From: Sphaerisporangium cinnabarinum
Lineage (GTDB): Bacteria; Actinomycetota; Actinomycetes; Actinomycetales; Cellulomonadaceae
Reading direction: 5' to 3'
Assembly: GCA_003052455.1 (NCBI GenBank)
Contig: QAPD01000006.1
Coordinates: 1 to 64,000 of the forward strand
DNA length: 64,000 nucleotides
Position numbers and translations under genes: made by a program. Positions 1 to 8,337 of the stretch are shown here, piece by piece (within the stretch, counting starts at the first letter, position 1; each line of letters starts with the position of its first letter). The notes below the pieces were generated by a model. It saw nothing but the letters and a program-made list of their open reading frames with translations, was not told the DNA's origin and ran no database searches.

Positions 1-1
1 C

Positions 2-637
2 GCCGCGGAGCTCGACGCGGTCGAGCGCGCGCTCGACGCGACCGGCGTGCCGCGCGGCGACACCGTCCCGGCGGTCCGGACGACCCTGCGCGCCCAGGTG
101 CGGTCCCGGGCCGCGGCGCCCTGGCGCCTCCCGACCGTGCGCGTCGGCGTCGCGGGCCTCGTCGCCGGTGCGGTCGCCGCCGTCGCGGGCCTCGGCCACG
201 CCGCGTGGGCGACCATGGGCTCGACCGCGGTGCTTCAGGGCGAGTCGGCGCGCCACGCCGTCGTGCGGGCGCTGCAGCGCGGAGCCGGCACCGTGGCCGG
301 CGCGCTCCTCGCCTGGCCGCTGCTCGCCGCGCCGCTCGGGTTCTGGGGGACGGCCGCCGTCGTCGTCGTGCTCCAGACCGTCACCGAGACGATCGTGGGG
401 CGCCACTACGGGCTCGCGATGCTCACCATCACGCCCATGGCGCTGCTCATGACGTCCCTCGCGCACCCCGCCGACCCGTCGGCGCTCGCGCTCGACCGCG
501 CGCTCGACACGGTCCTGGGCGCCGTCGTCGGCATCCTCGCCGTCGTCCTCGTGCACCCGCGCGTGCCCCGCCCCGGCCGGGACGCGCGGGAGGGGACCGG
601 ACGACCCTCCCCCGCGCGTCCCGGCACGCCCGGCTAG
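2..637 (+). CDS. FUSC-like membrane protein, C-terminal part (5' end outside window)
   Basis: The reading frame is open at the window edge, so only the last 211 residues are present. They contain several hydrophobic helices: one rich in Ala/Val/Gly beginning near the GTG at 47, then segments around [16 protein letters not shown] and [14 protein letters not shown]. The stretch [20 protein letters not shown] followed by [13 protein letters not shown] resembles the repeated half of FUSC/aromatic-acid-exporter-like proteins, inner-membrane proteins sometimes linked to efflux of aromatic compounds. The C-terminus is a short Pro/Arg/Gly tail. The TAG stop shares the tetranucleotide CTAG with the stop of the convergent phoH gene. 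Substrate cannot be deduced. Confidence 0.7.
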   Translation, partial: AAELDAVERALDATGVPRGDTVPAVRTTLRAQVRSRAAAPWRLPTVRVGVAGLVAGAVAAVAGLGHAAWATMGSTAVLQGESARHAVVRALQRGAGTVAGALLAWPLLAAPLGFWGTAAVVVVLQTVTETIVGRHYGLAMLTITPMALLMTSLAHPADPSALALDRALDTVLGAVVGILAVVLVHPRVPRPGRDAREGTGRPSPARPGTPG

Positions 638-2034
638 ACCTCGATCGACTCCAGCATCTCCGTGACGAGCGCCGCCACGGGCGAGCGCTCGGAGCGCGTG
701 AGCGTGACGTGCGCGAACAGCGGGTGGCCCTTGAGCGCCTCGATGACCGCGGCGACGCCGTCGTGCCGGCCCACGCGCAGGTTGTCGCGCTGCGCGACGT
801 CGTGCGTGAGGACGACGCGCGACGACTGCCCGATGCGGGACAGCACCGTGAGCAGGACGTTGCGCTCGAGCGACTGCGCCTCGTCGACGATGACGAACGC
901 GTCGTGCAGCGAGCGCCCGCGGATGTGCGTGAGCGGGAGCACCTCGAGCATCTCGCGGTCGATGACCTCGTCGAGCACCTGCGGCGAGACGAGCGCGCCG
1001 AGGGTGTCGTAGACGGCCTGCGCCCACGGGTTCATCTTCTCGGCCTCGGAGCCGGGCAGGTAGCCGAGCTCCTGGCCCCCGACGGCGTAGAGCGGCCGGA
1101 ACACCATGACCTTGCGGTGCTGCCGACGCTCCATGACGGCCTCCAGCCCGGCGCACAGCGCGAGCGCCGACTTGCCCGTCCCGGCCCGCCCGCCGAGCGA
1201 GACGATCCCGACGCTCTCGTCGAGCAGCAGGTCGATCGCGACGCGCTGCTCCGCCGAGCGCCCGTGCAGCCCGAACACCTCCCGGTCGCCCCGCACGAGC
1301 TGGACGTGCTTGTCCGCGGTGACGCGCCCGAGGGCGGACCCGCGCGGCGAGTGCACGACGAGACCGGTGTGGCAGTGCAGCGGGCCGGCCGCCTCCACGA
1401 CCTCCGGGTCCAGGCTCGTGAGCTCGACCGACTCGTGCTCCCAGAGCGCCGCCGCCTCCGCGTCGGTGAACGAGATCTCGCCCATCCCCGTCCAGCCCGA
1501 GTCCACGGCGAGCTCGTGCCGGTACTCCTCGGCGCGCAGGCCCACGGCCGACGCCTTGACCCGCATCGGCAGGTCCTTGGACACCACCGTGACGTCGTGG
1601 CCCTCCGCGGCGAGGTTCGCGGCGACGGAGAGGATGCGGGTGTCGTTGTCGCCCAGCCGGAACCCGGCCGGCAGCACGCCCGGGTCGGTGTGGTTGAGCT
1701 CCACGCGCAGCGTCCCGCCGACGTCGCCGACCGGGATCGGGGCGTCGAGCCGGCCGTGCTTGACGCGCAGGTCGTCGAGCATGCGCAGCGCGCTGCGCGC
1801 GAAGTACCCGAGCTCGGCGTGGTGGCGCTTGGCCTCCAGCTCGGTGATGACGACGACCGGGAGGACCACGTCGTGCTCCGCGAACCGCCCGATCGCGCGG
1901 GGGTCGCTCAGCAGGACCGAGGTGTCGACGACGAACGTGCGGCGCGCGCCGTCCGGTGCGCCGTCCTGCGGGGTGGGTGAGGTACCGGGGGTGGGTGAGG
2001 TACCGGGGTGGGCGGTGGGTGAGGAATGGACCAC
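634..2034 (-). CDS. phoH: PhoH/YlaK family PIN-domain ATPase
   Basis: 466 residues. An N-terminal PIN-type nuclease fold starts at about residue 33 (FVVDTSVLL, Asp37), with further acidic residues at DNDTRIL (about 129-135). The C-terminal half is a PhoH-type ATPase with Walker [10 protein letters not shown] at 281-289 and Walker B FVIVDEAQ at 380-387. Family members are thought to couple RNA cleavage to ATP-driven unwinding; the cellular role is poorly defined. Start: the GTG at 2034 has GGAGGGG about 7 nt upstream; the frame stays open further upstream but without comparable support. Residues 10-22 repeat PGTSPT, encoded by an 18-bp tandem duplication. It is transcribed away from the DHA2 exporter and converges with the FUSC gene. 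Confidence 0.92.
   Translation of the reverse strand: MVHSSPTAHPGTSPTPGTSPTPQDGAPDGARRTFVVDTSVLLSDPRAIGRFAEHDVVLPVVVITELEAKRHHAELGYFARSALRMLDDLRVKHGRLDAPIPVGDVGGTLRVELNHTDPGVLPAGFRLGDNDTRILSVAANLAAEGHDVTVVSKDLPMRVKASAVGLRAEEYRHELAVDSGWTGMGEISFTDAEAAALWEHESVELTSLDPEVVEAAGPLHCHTGLVVHSPRGSALGRVTADKHVQLVRGDREVFGLHGRSAEQRVAIDLLLDESVGIVSLGGRAGTGKSALALCAGLEAVMERRQHRKVMVFRPLYAVGGQELGYLPGSEAEKMNPWAQAVYDTLGALVSPQVLDEVIDREMLEVLPLTHIRGRSLHDAFVIVDEAQSLERNVLLTVLSRIGQSSRVVLTHDVAQRDNLRVGRHDGVAAVIEALKGHPLFAHVTLTRSERSPVAALVTEMLESIEV
1971..2006 (-). repeat. 18-bp tandem duplication in phoH N-terminal coding region
   Basis: Two identical 18-bp units (1971-1988 and 1989-2006) encode PGTSPT twice. A degenerate third unit follows towards the start codon. 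The repeat is in frame and lies in a disordered N-terminal tail, so copy-number change would be tolerated. Confidence 0.85.
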
Positions 2035-2219
2035 GAGGGCTCCCCTCCGGCGCACGCGCGCCGTTCTCTCTCTGGGCGAGGCGGGCGACCGGCCGTCGGG
2101 CCGTGGGTGACACGGCTCAGCAGCGCCGGTGCCGGCCCTCCTGAGCGGAGCGTGAACCCCATCGGCTGGCCTCCCGGAGGACGACGAAGGTGCCGTCCGT
2201 CTCCTCGAAACTACGCCCG

Positions 2220-2235
2220 TGTGATTCCGGTCACC
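2220..2235. promoter_or_regulatory. CRP/GlxR-like binding site upstream of phoH
   Basis: TGTGA-N6-TCACC matches the TGTGA-N6-TCACA consensus of CRP-family regulators at 9 of 10 fixed positions. It lies about 190 bp upstream of the phoH start. A similar site is found in front of the PHB depolymerase at 9926-9941. Binding is inferred. Confidence 0.45.
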
Positions 2236-2298
2236 ACCCCCGACACGCCTTCGCGCGAGGTTTAACCCACCGTTCACGCGGAGGCTGCACCCCGGGCA

Positions 2299-2370
2299 CG
2301 CGAGATCGACCCGAGCGCCCGAGACCGGCCCTCCGGGGGCCGACGTCGTGGCGGTCGGGTCGATCTCGCG
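2299..2370 (-). terminator. Long inverted repeat downstream of DHA2 exporter
   Basis: Perfect 16-bp arms at 2299-2314 and 2355-2370 flank a 40-nt loop that itself contains a GGCC-rich hairpin. It starts 3 nt after the exporter stop codon. There is no U-tract. The left arm and adjacent loop (2299-2324) align to the palindrome after aceA (from 31957) with only a few differences, so this is probably a copy of a dispersed element as well as a transcript end. Confidence 0.65.
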
Positions 2371-2372
2371 CG

Positions 2373-4013
2373 TCAGTGCTCGACGTGCTTCGGCGCCATC
2401 GCGATCGCGGCGACGAAGCCGAGCACGAGCACGACGGCCGTGACCGCGAGCGTCTGCCCGACGGCGGTCGCGAAGCCCTGGTGGAACGCGGTGGTCGCGG
2501 CGTCGGTGACCTGGCGCGCGACGTCGTCGGGCACCCCCGGCGGGAGGTCGAACGAGCCGCCCTGGCCGCCCTGGAGCGACCCCGCGTTCGCGAACCCGTC
2601 GACGAACTGCTGGCGGAGCTGCTCGGGGAGCGAGGCAGCCGCGTCCCGCGCGGCCGCGGGGAGGGTCACCGCGAGGCGCGCGGTGAGCGTCGCGACGATC
2701 GCGGCCGACCCGATCACGCCGCCCACCTGGCGCGTCGTGTTGAAGGCGCCCGCGCCCGCCCCGGCGGTGCGGTGGTCGAGGCCCGACGTCGCGAGGTTCG
2801 CGAGCGGCGAGAAGACGCACCCGGTGCCGATGCCGAACAGCGTCATGGGGAGCACGATCGTCACCACCGACACGCCCGGCCCGACGACCGCCGCGAGCCA
2901 CCCGATCGCGACCGCGAGGACGCCGAACCCGGTCGCGACGACCCACTTCGCGGGCACGCGGTCGGACAGGCGTCCCGCGAGGGGCGCGACGATGCCCGAG
3001 ACGAGGGAACCCGGGAGGTTGACGAGCGCGGCGTGCAGCGGCGAGAGGCCGAGGATCGACTGCAGGAAGATCGTCAGCGGGAAGAAGATGCCGATCATCG
3101 CGAAGGACACGGACATGCCCGCGACGTTCGCGAGCGAGAAGTTGCGCGAGCGGAAGAGCCGCAGCGGCAGCAGCGCGTCGTCGCCGAGCCGGCGCTGCCA
3201 CAGCACGAACGCGGCCAGCACGAGCAGGCCGACGCCGATCACGCCCCACACCGTGACCGGCCCGGTGATCGTGCCCCAGTCGTACGTCTGGCCCTCCTGG
3301 AGCCCGAAGACGACCGCGAAGAGCCCGACGACGGACAGCACGACGCCGATCACGTCGAACGAGCGCTTGTTCGTCGCGAGCCGCGGCAGCCGCACCAGGG
3401 CGAGCCAGAGCGCCACGACCCCGACCGGGACGTTGACGAAGAAGATCCACTCCCAGCCCCACGACTCGACGAACAGACCGCCGAGCAGCGGGCCGGCGAT
3501 CGTCGCGACGCCCGCCGTCGCACCCCACAGGCCCATGGCCGCGCCGCGCTGCCGCGGCGGGAAGACGCGCGTGATCATGGCCATGGTCTGCGGCGTCATG
3601 AGCGCCGCGCCGACGCCCTGGACCACGCGGGCGGCGATGAGCATCCCGATCGAGCCCGACAGCCCGCACCACGCGGACGCGAGCGTGAACACCGCCAGGC
3701 CGACGACGAACACCGGCTTGGGCCCGTACCGGTCGCCCAGGCGACCGGCGAGCAGGAGCAGCACCGCGTACGAGAGCAGGTAGGCGCTGTTGACCCAGCC
3801 GACCGCGACGAGCGACGCGTCGAGCTCGCGCTGGAGCGTGGGGACCGCGATGTTCACGATCGTGGTGTCGACCATGATCATGAAGAAGCCGAGGATCAGC
3901 GGCGGCAGGATGCTCCAGGCGCTGCGGCCGTGGAGGTCGACGAGGGGCACGACGCGCGAGCCGGCCTCGGCGGGTGCCGGGGCCGGGCCGGCGCCCGGGG
4001 CGGGAGTGGTCAC
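2373..4013 (-). CDS. MFS drug/H+ antiporter, DHA2 (EmrB/QacA) family
   Basis: 546 residues with many hydrophobic helices, as expected for the 14-helix DHA2 family. Family marks include [15 protein letters not shown] in helix 1, motif [12 protein letters not shown] after helix 2, and motif [17 protein letters not shown] in helix 5. DHA2 members export cationic or amphipathic drugs using the proton gradient. The GTG start at 4013 overlaps the TGA of padR (GTGA), so translation is probably coupled. An AGGAG lies upstream inside padR. The partnership with a PadR repressor suggests induction by the exported compound; which compound cannot be read from sequence. Confidence 0.9.
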   Translation of the reverse strand: MTTPAPGAGPAPAPAEAGSRVVPLVDLHGRSAWSILPPLILGFFMIMVDTTIVNIAVPTLQRELDASLVAVGWVNSAYLLSYAVLLLLAGRLGDRYGPKPVFVVGLAVFTLASAWCGLSGSIGMLIAARVVQGVGAALMTPQTMAMITRVFPPRQRGAAMGLWGATAGVATIAGPLLGGLFVESWGWEWIFFVNVPVGVVALWLALVRLPRLATNKRSFDVIGVVLSVVGLFAVVFGLQEGQTYDWGTITGPVTVWGVIGVGLLVLAAFVLWQRRLGDDALLPLRLFRSRNFSLANVAGMSVSFAMIGIFFPLTIFLQSILGLSPLHAALVNLPGSLVSGIVAPLAGRLSDRVPAKWVVATGFGVLAVAIGWLAAVVGPGVSVVTIVLPMTLFGIGTGCVFSPLANLATSGLDHRTAGAGAGAFNTTRQVGGVIGSAAIVATLTARLAVTLPAAARDAAASLPEQLRQQFVDGFANAGSLQGGQGGSFDLPPGVPDDVARQVTDAATTAFHQGFATAVGQTLAVTAVVLVLGFVAAIAMAPKHVEH

Positions 4014-4630
4014 GAGGACTCCTGAGGTGAGGTCGTGCGGGAGAGGCGGAACGCGGGCCCGGGCTCCTCGGTCCAGCTCAGCGCGCCGGACGTGACGTCC
4101 GCGATGGTCGCGTCGAGCCAGGCGATCTCGGCCCGGGTCTGGTGGAGCTCGAAGTGGGCGTCGAGCAGGTAGCGGCGGGGCAGGCCGCGCGCGACCACGT
4201 CGTCGAGGCCCTCGAGCACCCCGTCGATCGCGGCGGCGAGCGCCGCGCGGCGCTCGCGGAGCAGCGCGAGGGCGTCCTCGCGCGGGAGGTCGTGCACGAG
4301 CGCGAGCCCGACCGGGAAGGCGGGGTACTCGCGCGGCGTCTCGCGGACGAGGTCGCGCGTGCGGGCGTCGTGCGCCGCCACGCCCGCCGGGGTGATCGCG
4401 TAGAGGGTGCGCTCGGGGCGGTTGCCGTCCCGGTCGACGCCCGCGCGCTCGACGAGGCCGTCGCGCTCGAGGCGGTCCACCGCGTGGTAGACGGCGCCGG
4501 GGTTGAGCCGCACGAGCCGGTCGTCGCGCCGCTTGCGCAGGCGCACGAGCATCTCGTACGGGTGCATGGGCTGCTCGAGCAGCACGGCGAGCACGAGGGT
4601 CGCCGTGGGGCTGAGGCGCGGGGAGGTCAC
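4010..4630 (-). CDS. PadR family transcriptional regulator
   Basis: 206 residues. The N-terminal winged helix (residues about 1-80) has the PadR signature HPYEM followed by [20 protein letters not shown]. The C-terminal part is helical and matches the Vir-type dimerisation domain of longer PadR proteins. Start: the GTG at 4630 with GGAGA 6 nt upstream gives a normal PadR N-terminus. The first gene of a two-gene operon, it is followed by the DHA2 exporter with a 4-nt overlap. The AT-rich repeats at 4683-4705, about 50 bp upstream, are the obvious operator, so autorepression with release by a drug-like ligand is likely. Confidence 0.92.
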   Translation of the reverse strand: MTSPRLSPTATLVLAVLLEQPMHPYEMLVRLRKRRDDRLVRLNPGAVYHAVDRLERDGLVERAGVDRDGNRPERTLYAITPAGVAAHDARTRDLVRETPREYPAFPVGLALVHDLPREDALALLRERRAALAAAIDGVLEGLDDVVARGLPRRYLLDAHFELHQTRAEIAWLDATIADVTSGALSWTEEPGPAFRLSRTTSPQESS

Positions 4631-4682
4631 GATGGTCTCCGGGACGGGACGGAGGGCCGGCGGGTGGGGAGCCACGCCCGGC

Positions 4683-4705
4683 TGGAATATTCCGGTTGGA
4701 ATATA
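4683..4705. promoter_or_regulatory. Probable PadR operator/promoter
   Basis: The 10-bp palindrome GGAATATTCC (4684-4693) is followed by a second TGGAATAT half (4697-4704), a direct repeat at 14-bp spacing. This is an AT-rich island in very GC-rich surroundings, just upstream of padR. Assignment to PadR is by position and symmetry. Confidence 0.6.
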
Positions 4706-4820
4706 CGCCTCCCGCTCGACCGGTGTCGACCACCGGGGCTCCGTGCGGGCGGGGGTCACGCGCGCGGAGTCGCGCGGGCGGGGTCGCGCGGGCGCGGCGG
4801 CGCGCGTAGGTTCACGAGCC

Positions 4821-6275
4821 ATGAGCGCCCCCGAGCTCCAGGACCTCGACGCGACCGCGCTCGCCGGTGCCCTGCGCGCCGGCGACGTCTCCCCCGTCGA
4901 GGTGCTCGACGCGACGCTCGACGCCGCCGCCGGTGTCGGCGCGGACGTCGGCGCCTTCACCGTGCTGACCCCGGACCTCGCGCGCACGCAGGCCCTCGCC
5001 GCGCAGGACGCGCTCGTGGCGGCGCGACGCGACGGCCGCGCCGGTCCCCACGACGGCCTCCCGCCGTTCCTCGGCGTCCCCTGCCCGGTCAAGGACCTCA
5101 CGATGGTCGAGGGCGTGCAGATGCGCGCCGGTTCGGCCGCGATCGACCCGTTCCTACCGCCGTCCGACGACGGCGTCGTGACGCTCCTGCGCCGTGCGGG
5201 CACGGTCATGGTCGGCAAGACGTCGACCCCGGAGCTGGGCCTCCCCTGCTACACCGAGCCCGACGTCGCACCGACCGCCCGCACCCCGTGGGACCTCGCA
5301 CGGTCCGCGGGCGGGTCGAGCGGGGGCGCGGCCGCCGCGGTCGCGGCGCGCGTCGTGCCCGTCGCGCACGGGAGCGACGGCGGCGGCTCGCTGCGCATCC
5401 CCGCGAGCGCCTGCGGGCTCGTCGGGCTCAAGCCGTCGCGCGGGCTCGTGAGCCCGGGCCCGTACGGGGTCGACGGCGCGGGCCTCGCCACGCACGGCGT
5501 GCTCACCCGGTCGGTCCGCGACACCGCGGCGTTCCTCGACGTGCTCGCGCACCCCTGGCCCGGCGACACGTTCACCGCACGCCTCGGCGCCGCGCCGGAC
5601 GGGCGACGGCTCCGCGTCGGGCTGTTGCTGGAGCCCGTGATCGCCGCCGGTGCCCCCGTGCACCCGGCGTGCGCCGACGCCGCCCGGGCCGCCGCGGAGC
5701 TCCTCGTCCGGCTCGGGCACGACGTCGTGGAGATCCCGCCCCCGTTCGGGGCCGAGCGCTGGGACGCGTTCGCGGCGCTGTGGTCCGTCGGCGCGCTCCA
5801 GGCGCCCGTCCCGCCGGAGCGCGAGCACCTGCTCGTGCCGCTCACGCGGTGGCTGCGCGAGCGCGGGCGCGCGGTGAGCGGGCTCGCGTACGCGACGGCG
5901 CTCGCCGGGGTGCAGCAGCTCACGCGCGAGGTCGCCGCCGCGTGGTCGGGGGTCGACGTCGTGCTCTCCCCCACGCTCGCGCAGCCGCCCGCGCTCGTCG
6001 GCAGCCAGCGGGACGACGACGACCCCTCCGCCGACTTCGCGGCACAGACCGCGTTCACGCCCTGGACGAGCGTCTGGAACCTCACGGGGCGGCCCGCGGT
6101 CTCCCTCCCGCTCGGCGAGGCGCGCGTCACGGACCCCGACGGGTCGTCCGCGACCGTCCCCGTCGGGGTGATGCTCGGCGCGGACCACGGCGACGACGCC
6201 CTGCTGCTGACCCTCGCGGCGCGCCTCGAGGAGGCCGCGCCGTGGTCCCACCGTCGCCCGGGGGCCTCGTCGTGA
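4821..6275 (+). CDS. Amidase signature family hydrolase
   Basis: 484 residues covering a full amidase signature (AS) enzyme. The Ser-cisSer-Lys triad is visible: Lys91 in CPVKDL, cis-Ser167 in SAGGSSGG and nucleophile Ser190 in GSDGGGSLRIPA. AS enzymes cleave carboxamides (amino-acid amides, aryl amides, Glu-tRNA amide). No GatB or GatC lies nearby, so this is a stand-alone amidase; substrate unknown. The ATG lacks a clear Shine-Dalgarno and lies 8 nt after TAGGTT, so the mRNA may be leaderless. The next gene starts inside its stop codon (GTGA). Confidence 0.9.
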   Translation: MSAPELQDLDATALAGALRAGDVSPVEVLDATLDAAAGVGADVGAFTVLTPDLARTQALAAQDALVAARRDGRAGPHDGLPPFLGVPCPVKDLTMVEGVQMRAGSAAIDPFLPPSDDGVVTLLRRAGTVMVGKTSTPELGLPCYTEPDVAPTARTPWDLARSAGGSSGGAAAAVAARVVPVAHGSDGGGSLRIPASACGLVGLKPSRGLVSPGPYGVDGAGLATHGVLTRSVRDTAAFLDVLAHPWPGDTFTARLGAAPDGRRLRVGLLLEPVIAAGAPVHPACADAARAAAELLVRLGHDVVEIPPPFGAERWDAFAALWSVGALQAPVPPEREHLLVPLTRWLRERGRAVSGLAYATALAGVQQLTREVAAAWSGVDVVLSPTLAQPPALVGSQRDDDDPSADFAAQTAFTPWTSVWNLTGRPAVSLPLGEARVTDPDGSSATVPVGVMLGADHGDDALLLTLAARLEEAAPWSHRRPGASS

Positions 6276-6826
6276 CGGCGTACGTGTGCCTGCTCTTCGC
6301 CGTGAACGTGGGCGGGCGCAAGGTCCCGTCGACCGCGCTGCGCGACCTCGCGGGCGATCTCGGGCTCCCGCACGCCCGCACGGTCGTGAACAGCGGGAAC
6401 CTCGTCGTCGGGCCGGGGTCGTCCGGCGCGGCGTCGCCCGCGGCAGTCGCGCGCCGCCTGCACGACGGCGTCGCCGAGCGCTTCGGCGTGGACGCCGCCG
6501 TGGCCGTGCTCACCACCGAGCGCCTCCGGAAGATCGTGCGCGGCAACCCGTTGCCCGACGACGCCGCCGAGCGTCCGGCCGGGCTGCTCGTCCACGTGGG
6601 CGAGGAGCCCGTCGACCCGGACGCGGCCGGCGCGCTCGGGCCACGGCTGACGACCGAGCGCGCCGCCGTCGCGAACGGCGTCCTCTACGTCGCCTACCCC
6701 GACGGCGTCGGGCGGTCGAGGCTGACGACGGCCGTCCTCACGAAGGCGGCCGGGACCCCGGTGACCGGCCGGAACTGGAACACCGTCACCCGCCTGCTCG
6801 ACCTCGCCGAGGACACCCCGCCCTGA
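6272..6826 (+). CDS. DUF1697 family protein
   Basis: 184 residues with the DUF1697 pattern: an N-terminal YVCLLFAVNVGGRKVPSTALRDLAGDLGL-like strand-helix (shown here in outline), then RTVVNSGNLVV, and a C-terminal TGRNWNTVTRLLDL. The usual hallmark is LLRGINVGG near the start; here it is LLFAVNVGG. Function of the family is unknown. The GTG start overlaps the amidase stop by 4 nt, so the two are co-translated, though no functional link is evident. Confidence 0.8.
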   Translation: MTAYVCLLFAVNVGGRKVPSTALRDLAGDLGLPHARTVVNSGNLVVGPGSSGAASPAAVARRLHDGVAERFGVDAAVAVLTTERLRKIVRGNPLPDDAAERPAGLLVHVGEEPVDPDAAGALGPRLTTERAAVANGVLYVAYPDGVGRSRLTTAVLTKAAGTPVTGRNWNTVTRLLDLAEDTPP

Positions 6827-6914
6827 CGCGCGCGGCGCGACGACCACCGGGAGACTGGACCGCGAGCCGGGCACGTCGACCGCGAGGGGTGCGCCGCCCT
6901 CGAGCGACGCCCCG

Positions 6915-6920
6915 TAGAAT
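6915..6920 (+). promoter_or_regulatory. Candidate -10 element of nhaA
   Basis: TAGAAT lies about 10 nt before the structured nhaA leader, the right place for transcription to begin at the riboswitch 5' end. No strong -35 was recognised. Confidence 0.5.
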
Positions 6921-6924
6921 CGTG

Positions 6925-6990
6925 GGCGGTGTGCCGGGAAGTCTGGTCGGCCACGGTCCGCGACGCGGCCGTGCGACACGACAGCGACCC
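6925..6990 (+). ncRNA. nhaA-I motif RNA (Li+ riboswitch candidate)
   Basis: The leader contains GCCGGGAAGTCTGGTCGGC (6933-6951), which I recall as the conserved core of the nhaA-I motif, shown by others to sense Li+ and found upstream of actinobacterial nhaA. The core GCCG/CGGC pairs as a small hairpin. It is followed by CACGGTCCGC and GCGGCCGTG, which form a second hairpin with a GAC loop. An outer GTGT/ACAC pairing closes a multistem structure. It ends just before the GGGAG ribosome binding site (6992-6996), consistent with translational control. Match is from memory, not from a covariance search. Confidence 0.8.
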
Positions 6991-7000
6991 CGGGAGCACG

Positions 7001-8317
7001 ATGACCCACGCCGCCCTGCCCTCCGGCCCTTCGGCCACCCCACGCGCCACGCCGACCTCCCCGGGCGAGCGCCTGCGCCGCTGGGTCGGTCGCGAGACGA
7101 CCGGCGGCGCCCTCCTCATCGGTGCCGCGCTGCTCGCGCTGGTCTGGGCGAACTCGCCCTGGCGCGAGTCCTACCTCACGCTGTCGAGCACCGTCGTCGG
7201 CCCGTCCTCGCCGCTCCACCTCGACCTGACGCTGTCGACGTGGGCCGCCGACGGCCTCCTCGCGATCTTCTTCTTCGTGGTCGGTGTCGAGCTCAAGCAG
7301 GAGTTCGTCGCGGGCAGCCTGCGCAACCCGAAGCAGGCGGGCGTCCCGGTGCTCGCGGCGATGGGCGGGATGGCGGTGCCGGCCCTGATCTTCGTCGCCG
7401 TCCTGCTGACCACGGGCGACCCGGGCGCCCTGCACGGGTGGGCGATCCCCACGGCGACGGACATCGCGTTCGCGCTCGGCGTGCTCGCCGTCTTCGGCCG
7501 CGGGCTCCCCGTCGCGATCCGCACGTTCCTGCTCACGCTCGCGGTCGTCGACGACCTGCTCGCGATCGTCGTCATCGCGATCTTCTACACCGCGGAGCTG
7601 CGGTGGGGCTACCTCGGCCTCGCGCTGCTCGCCGTCGCGCTCTACGCCGTCCTCGTGCGGGCTCGCCGCACCCGCTGGTGGCTCCTGCTGCCCGTCGCGG
7701 CGGTCGCGTGGGCGTTCATGCACGAGTCGGGCGTCCACGCCACGATCGCGGGCGTCCTGCTCGGCTTCACCGTCCCCGCGCTCGCGGTGCACGGCGAGCG
7801 CGAGTCGCGCACGCACCGCTTCGAGCACACGATGCGCCCGGTGTCGCAGGGCGTCGCGCTGCCGGTGTTCGCCTTCTTCGCCGCCGGCGTCTCGATCGTG
7901 GGCGGCGAGACCCCGGTCGGCGAGGTGCTGACGCAGCCGGTCGTGCTCGCGATCGTGCTCGGCCTCGTCCTCGGCAAGCTCGTGGGCGTGCTCGGGGTCA
8001 CGGCGCTCGTCACGCGCTTCACGCCGTTGCGCCTCGCTCCCGGCATCGGCGTGCGCGACCTCCTGCCCGTCGGGTTCCTCGTGGGCATCGGCTTCACCGT
8101 CTCTCTGCTCATCGCGGAGCTGTCGTTCCCCGACGCCGAGCACACCGACGGCGCGAAGATCGCGATCCTCGCGGCGTCCACGATCGCGGCGGTGCTGGCC
8201 GCGCTCGCGCTGCGCTGGGACGCCCGCCGGGCCCGCTCGAACGACATGAACCGCGACGACCTCCCGGACGACGTCACCGACTTCATCGGTGACCCGAGGG
8301 ACCGCCTGGAGCACTAG
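7001..8317 (+). CDS. nhaA: Na+/H+ (Li+/H+) antiporter NhaA
   Basis: 438 residues, slightly longer than Escherichia coli NhaA (388). Conserved ion-binding acidic residues are present: TATDIAFALGVL (equivalent of Asp133) and VVDDLLAI (equivalents of Asp163/164). The protein is highly hydrophobic with about 11-12 helices; the first 30 and last 30 residues are polar. It exchanges cytoplasmic Na+ or Li+ for external protons. Start: ATG at 7001 with GGGAG 4 nt upstream; an in-frame upstream ATG at 6929 lies inside the riboswitch-like leader and is rejected. It converges with the PHB depolymerase gene, 20 bp apart. Confidence 0.96.
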   Translation: MTHAALPSGPSATPRATPTSPGERLRRWVGRETTGGALLIGAALLALVWANSPWRESYLTLSSTVVGPSSPLHLDLTLSTWAADGLLAIFFFVVGVELKQEFVAGSLRNPKQAGVPVLAAMGGMAVPALIFVAVLLTTGDPGALHGWAIPTATDIAFALGVLAVFGRGLPVAIRTFLLTLAVVDDLLAIVVIAIFYTAELRWGYLGLALLAVALYAVLVRARRTRWWLLLPVAAVAWAFMHESGVHATIAGVLLGFTVPALAVHGERESRTHRFEHTMRPVSQGVALPVFAFFAAGVSIVGGETPVGEVLTQPVVLAIVLGLVLGKLVGVLGVTALVTRFTPLRLAPGIGVRDLLPVGFLVGIGFTVSLLIAELSFPDAEHTDGAKIAILAASTIAAVLAALALRWDARRARSNDMNRDDLPDDVTDFIGDPRDRLEH

Positions 8318-8337
8318 CCCGAGCGGGCCCGCCCTGC

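Larger units (their letters stand above)
2035..2372. other. 338-bp intergenic region upstream of phoH
   Basis: This is the only gene-free stretch longer than 300 bp. It holds the phoH ribosome binding site, a CRP/GlxR-like palindrome (2220-2235) and a 16-bp perfect inverted repeat next to the exporter stop codon (2299-2370). No convincing additional coding sequence was seen. Confidence 0.7.

Noticed and set aside
1971-2020. Short tandem repeats as a possible CRISPR or integration site
   Set aside because: Units are contiguous, 18 bp, without spacers, and in frame with the phoH coding sequence.
2035-3672. N-terminal extension of the PhoH frame over 540 residues
   Set aside because: The extension is antisense-like shadow of the DHA2 exporter and low complexity; the GTG at 2034 has a strong ribosome binding site.
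6929-7000. 24-residue N-terminal extension of NhaA
   Set aside because: It overlaps the conserved riboswitch-like RNA and ignores the GGGAG-ATG at 7001.
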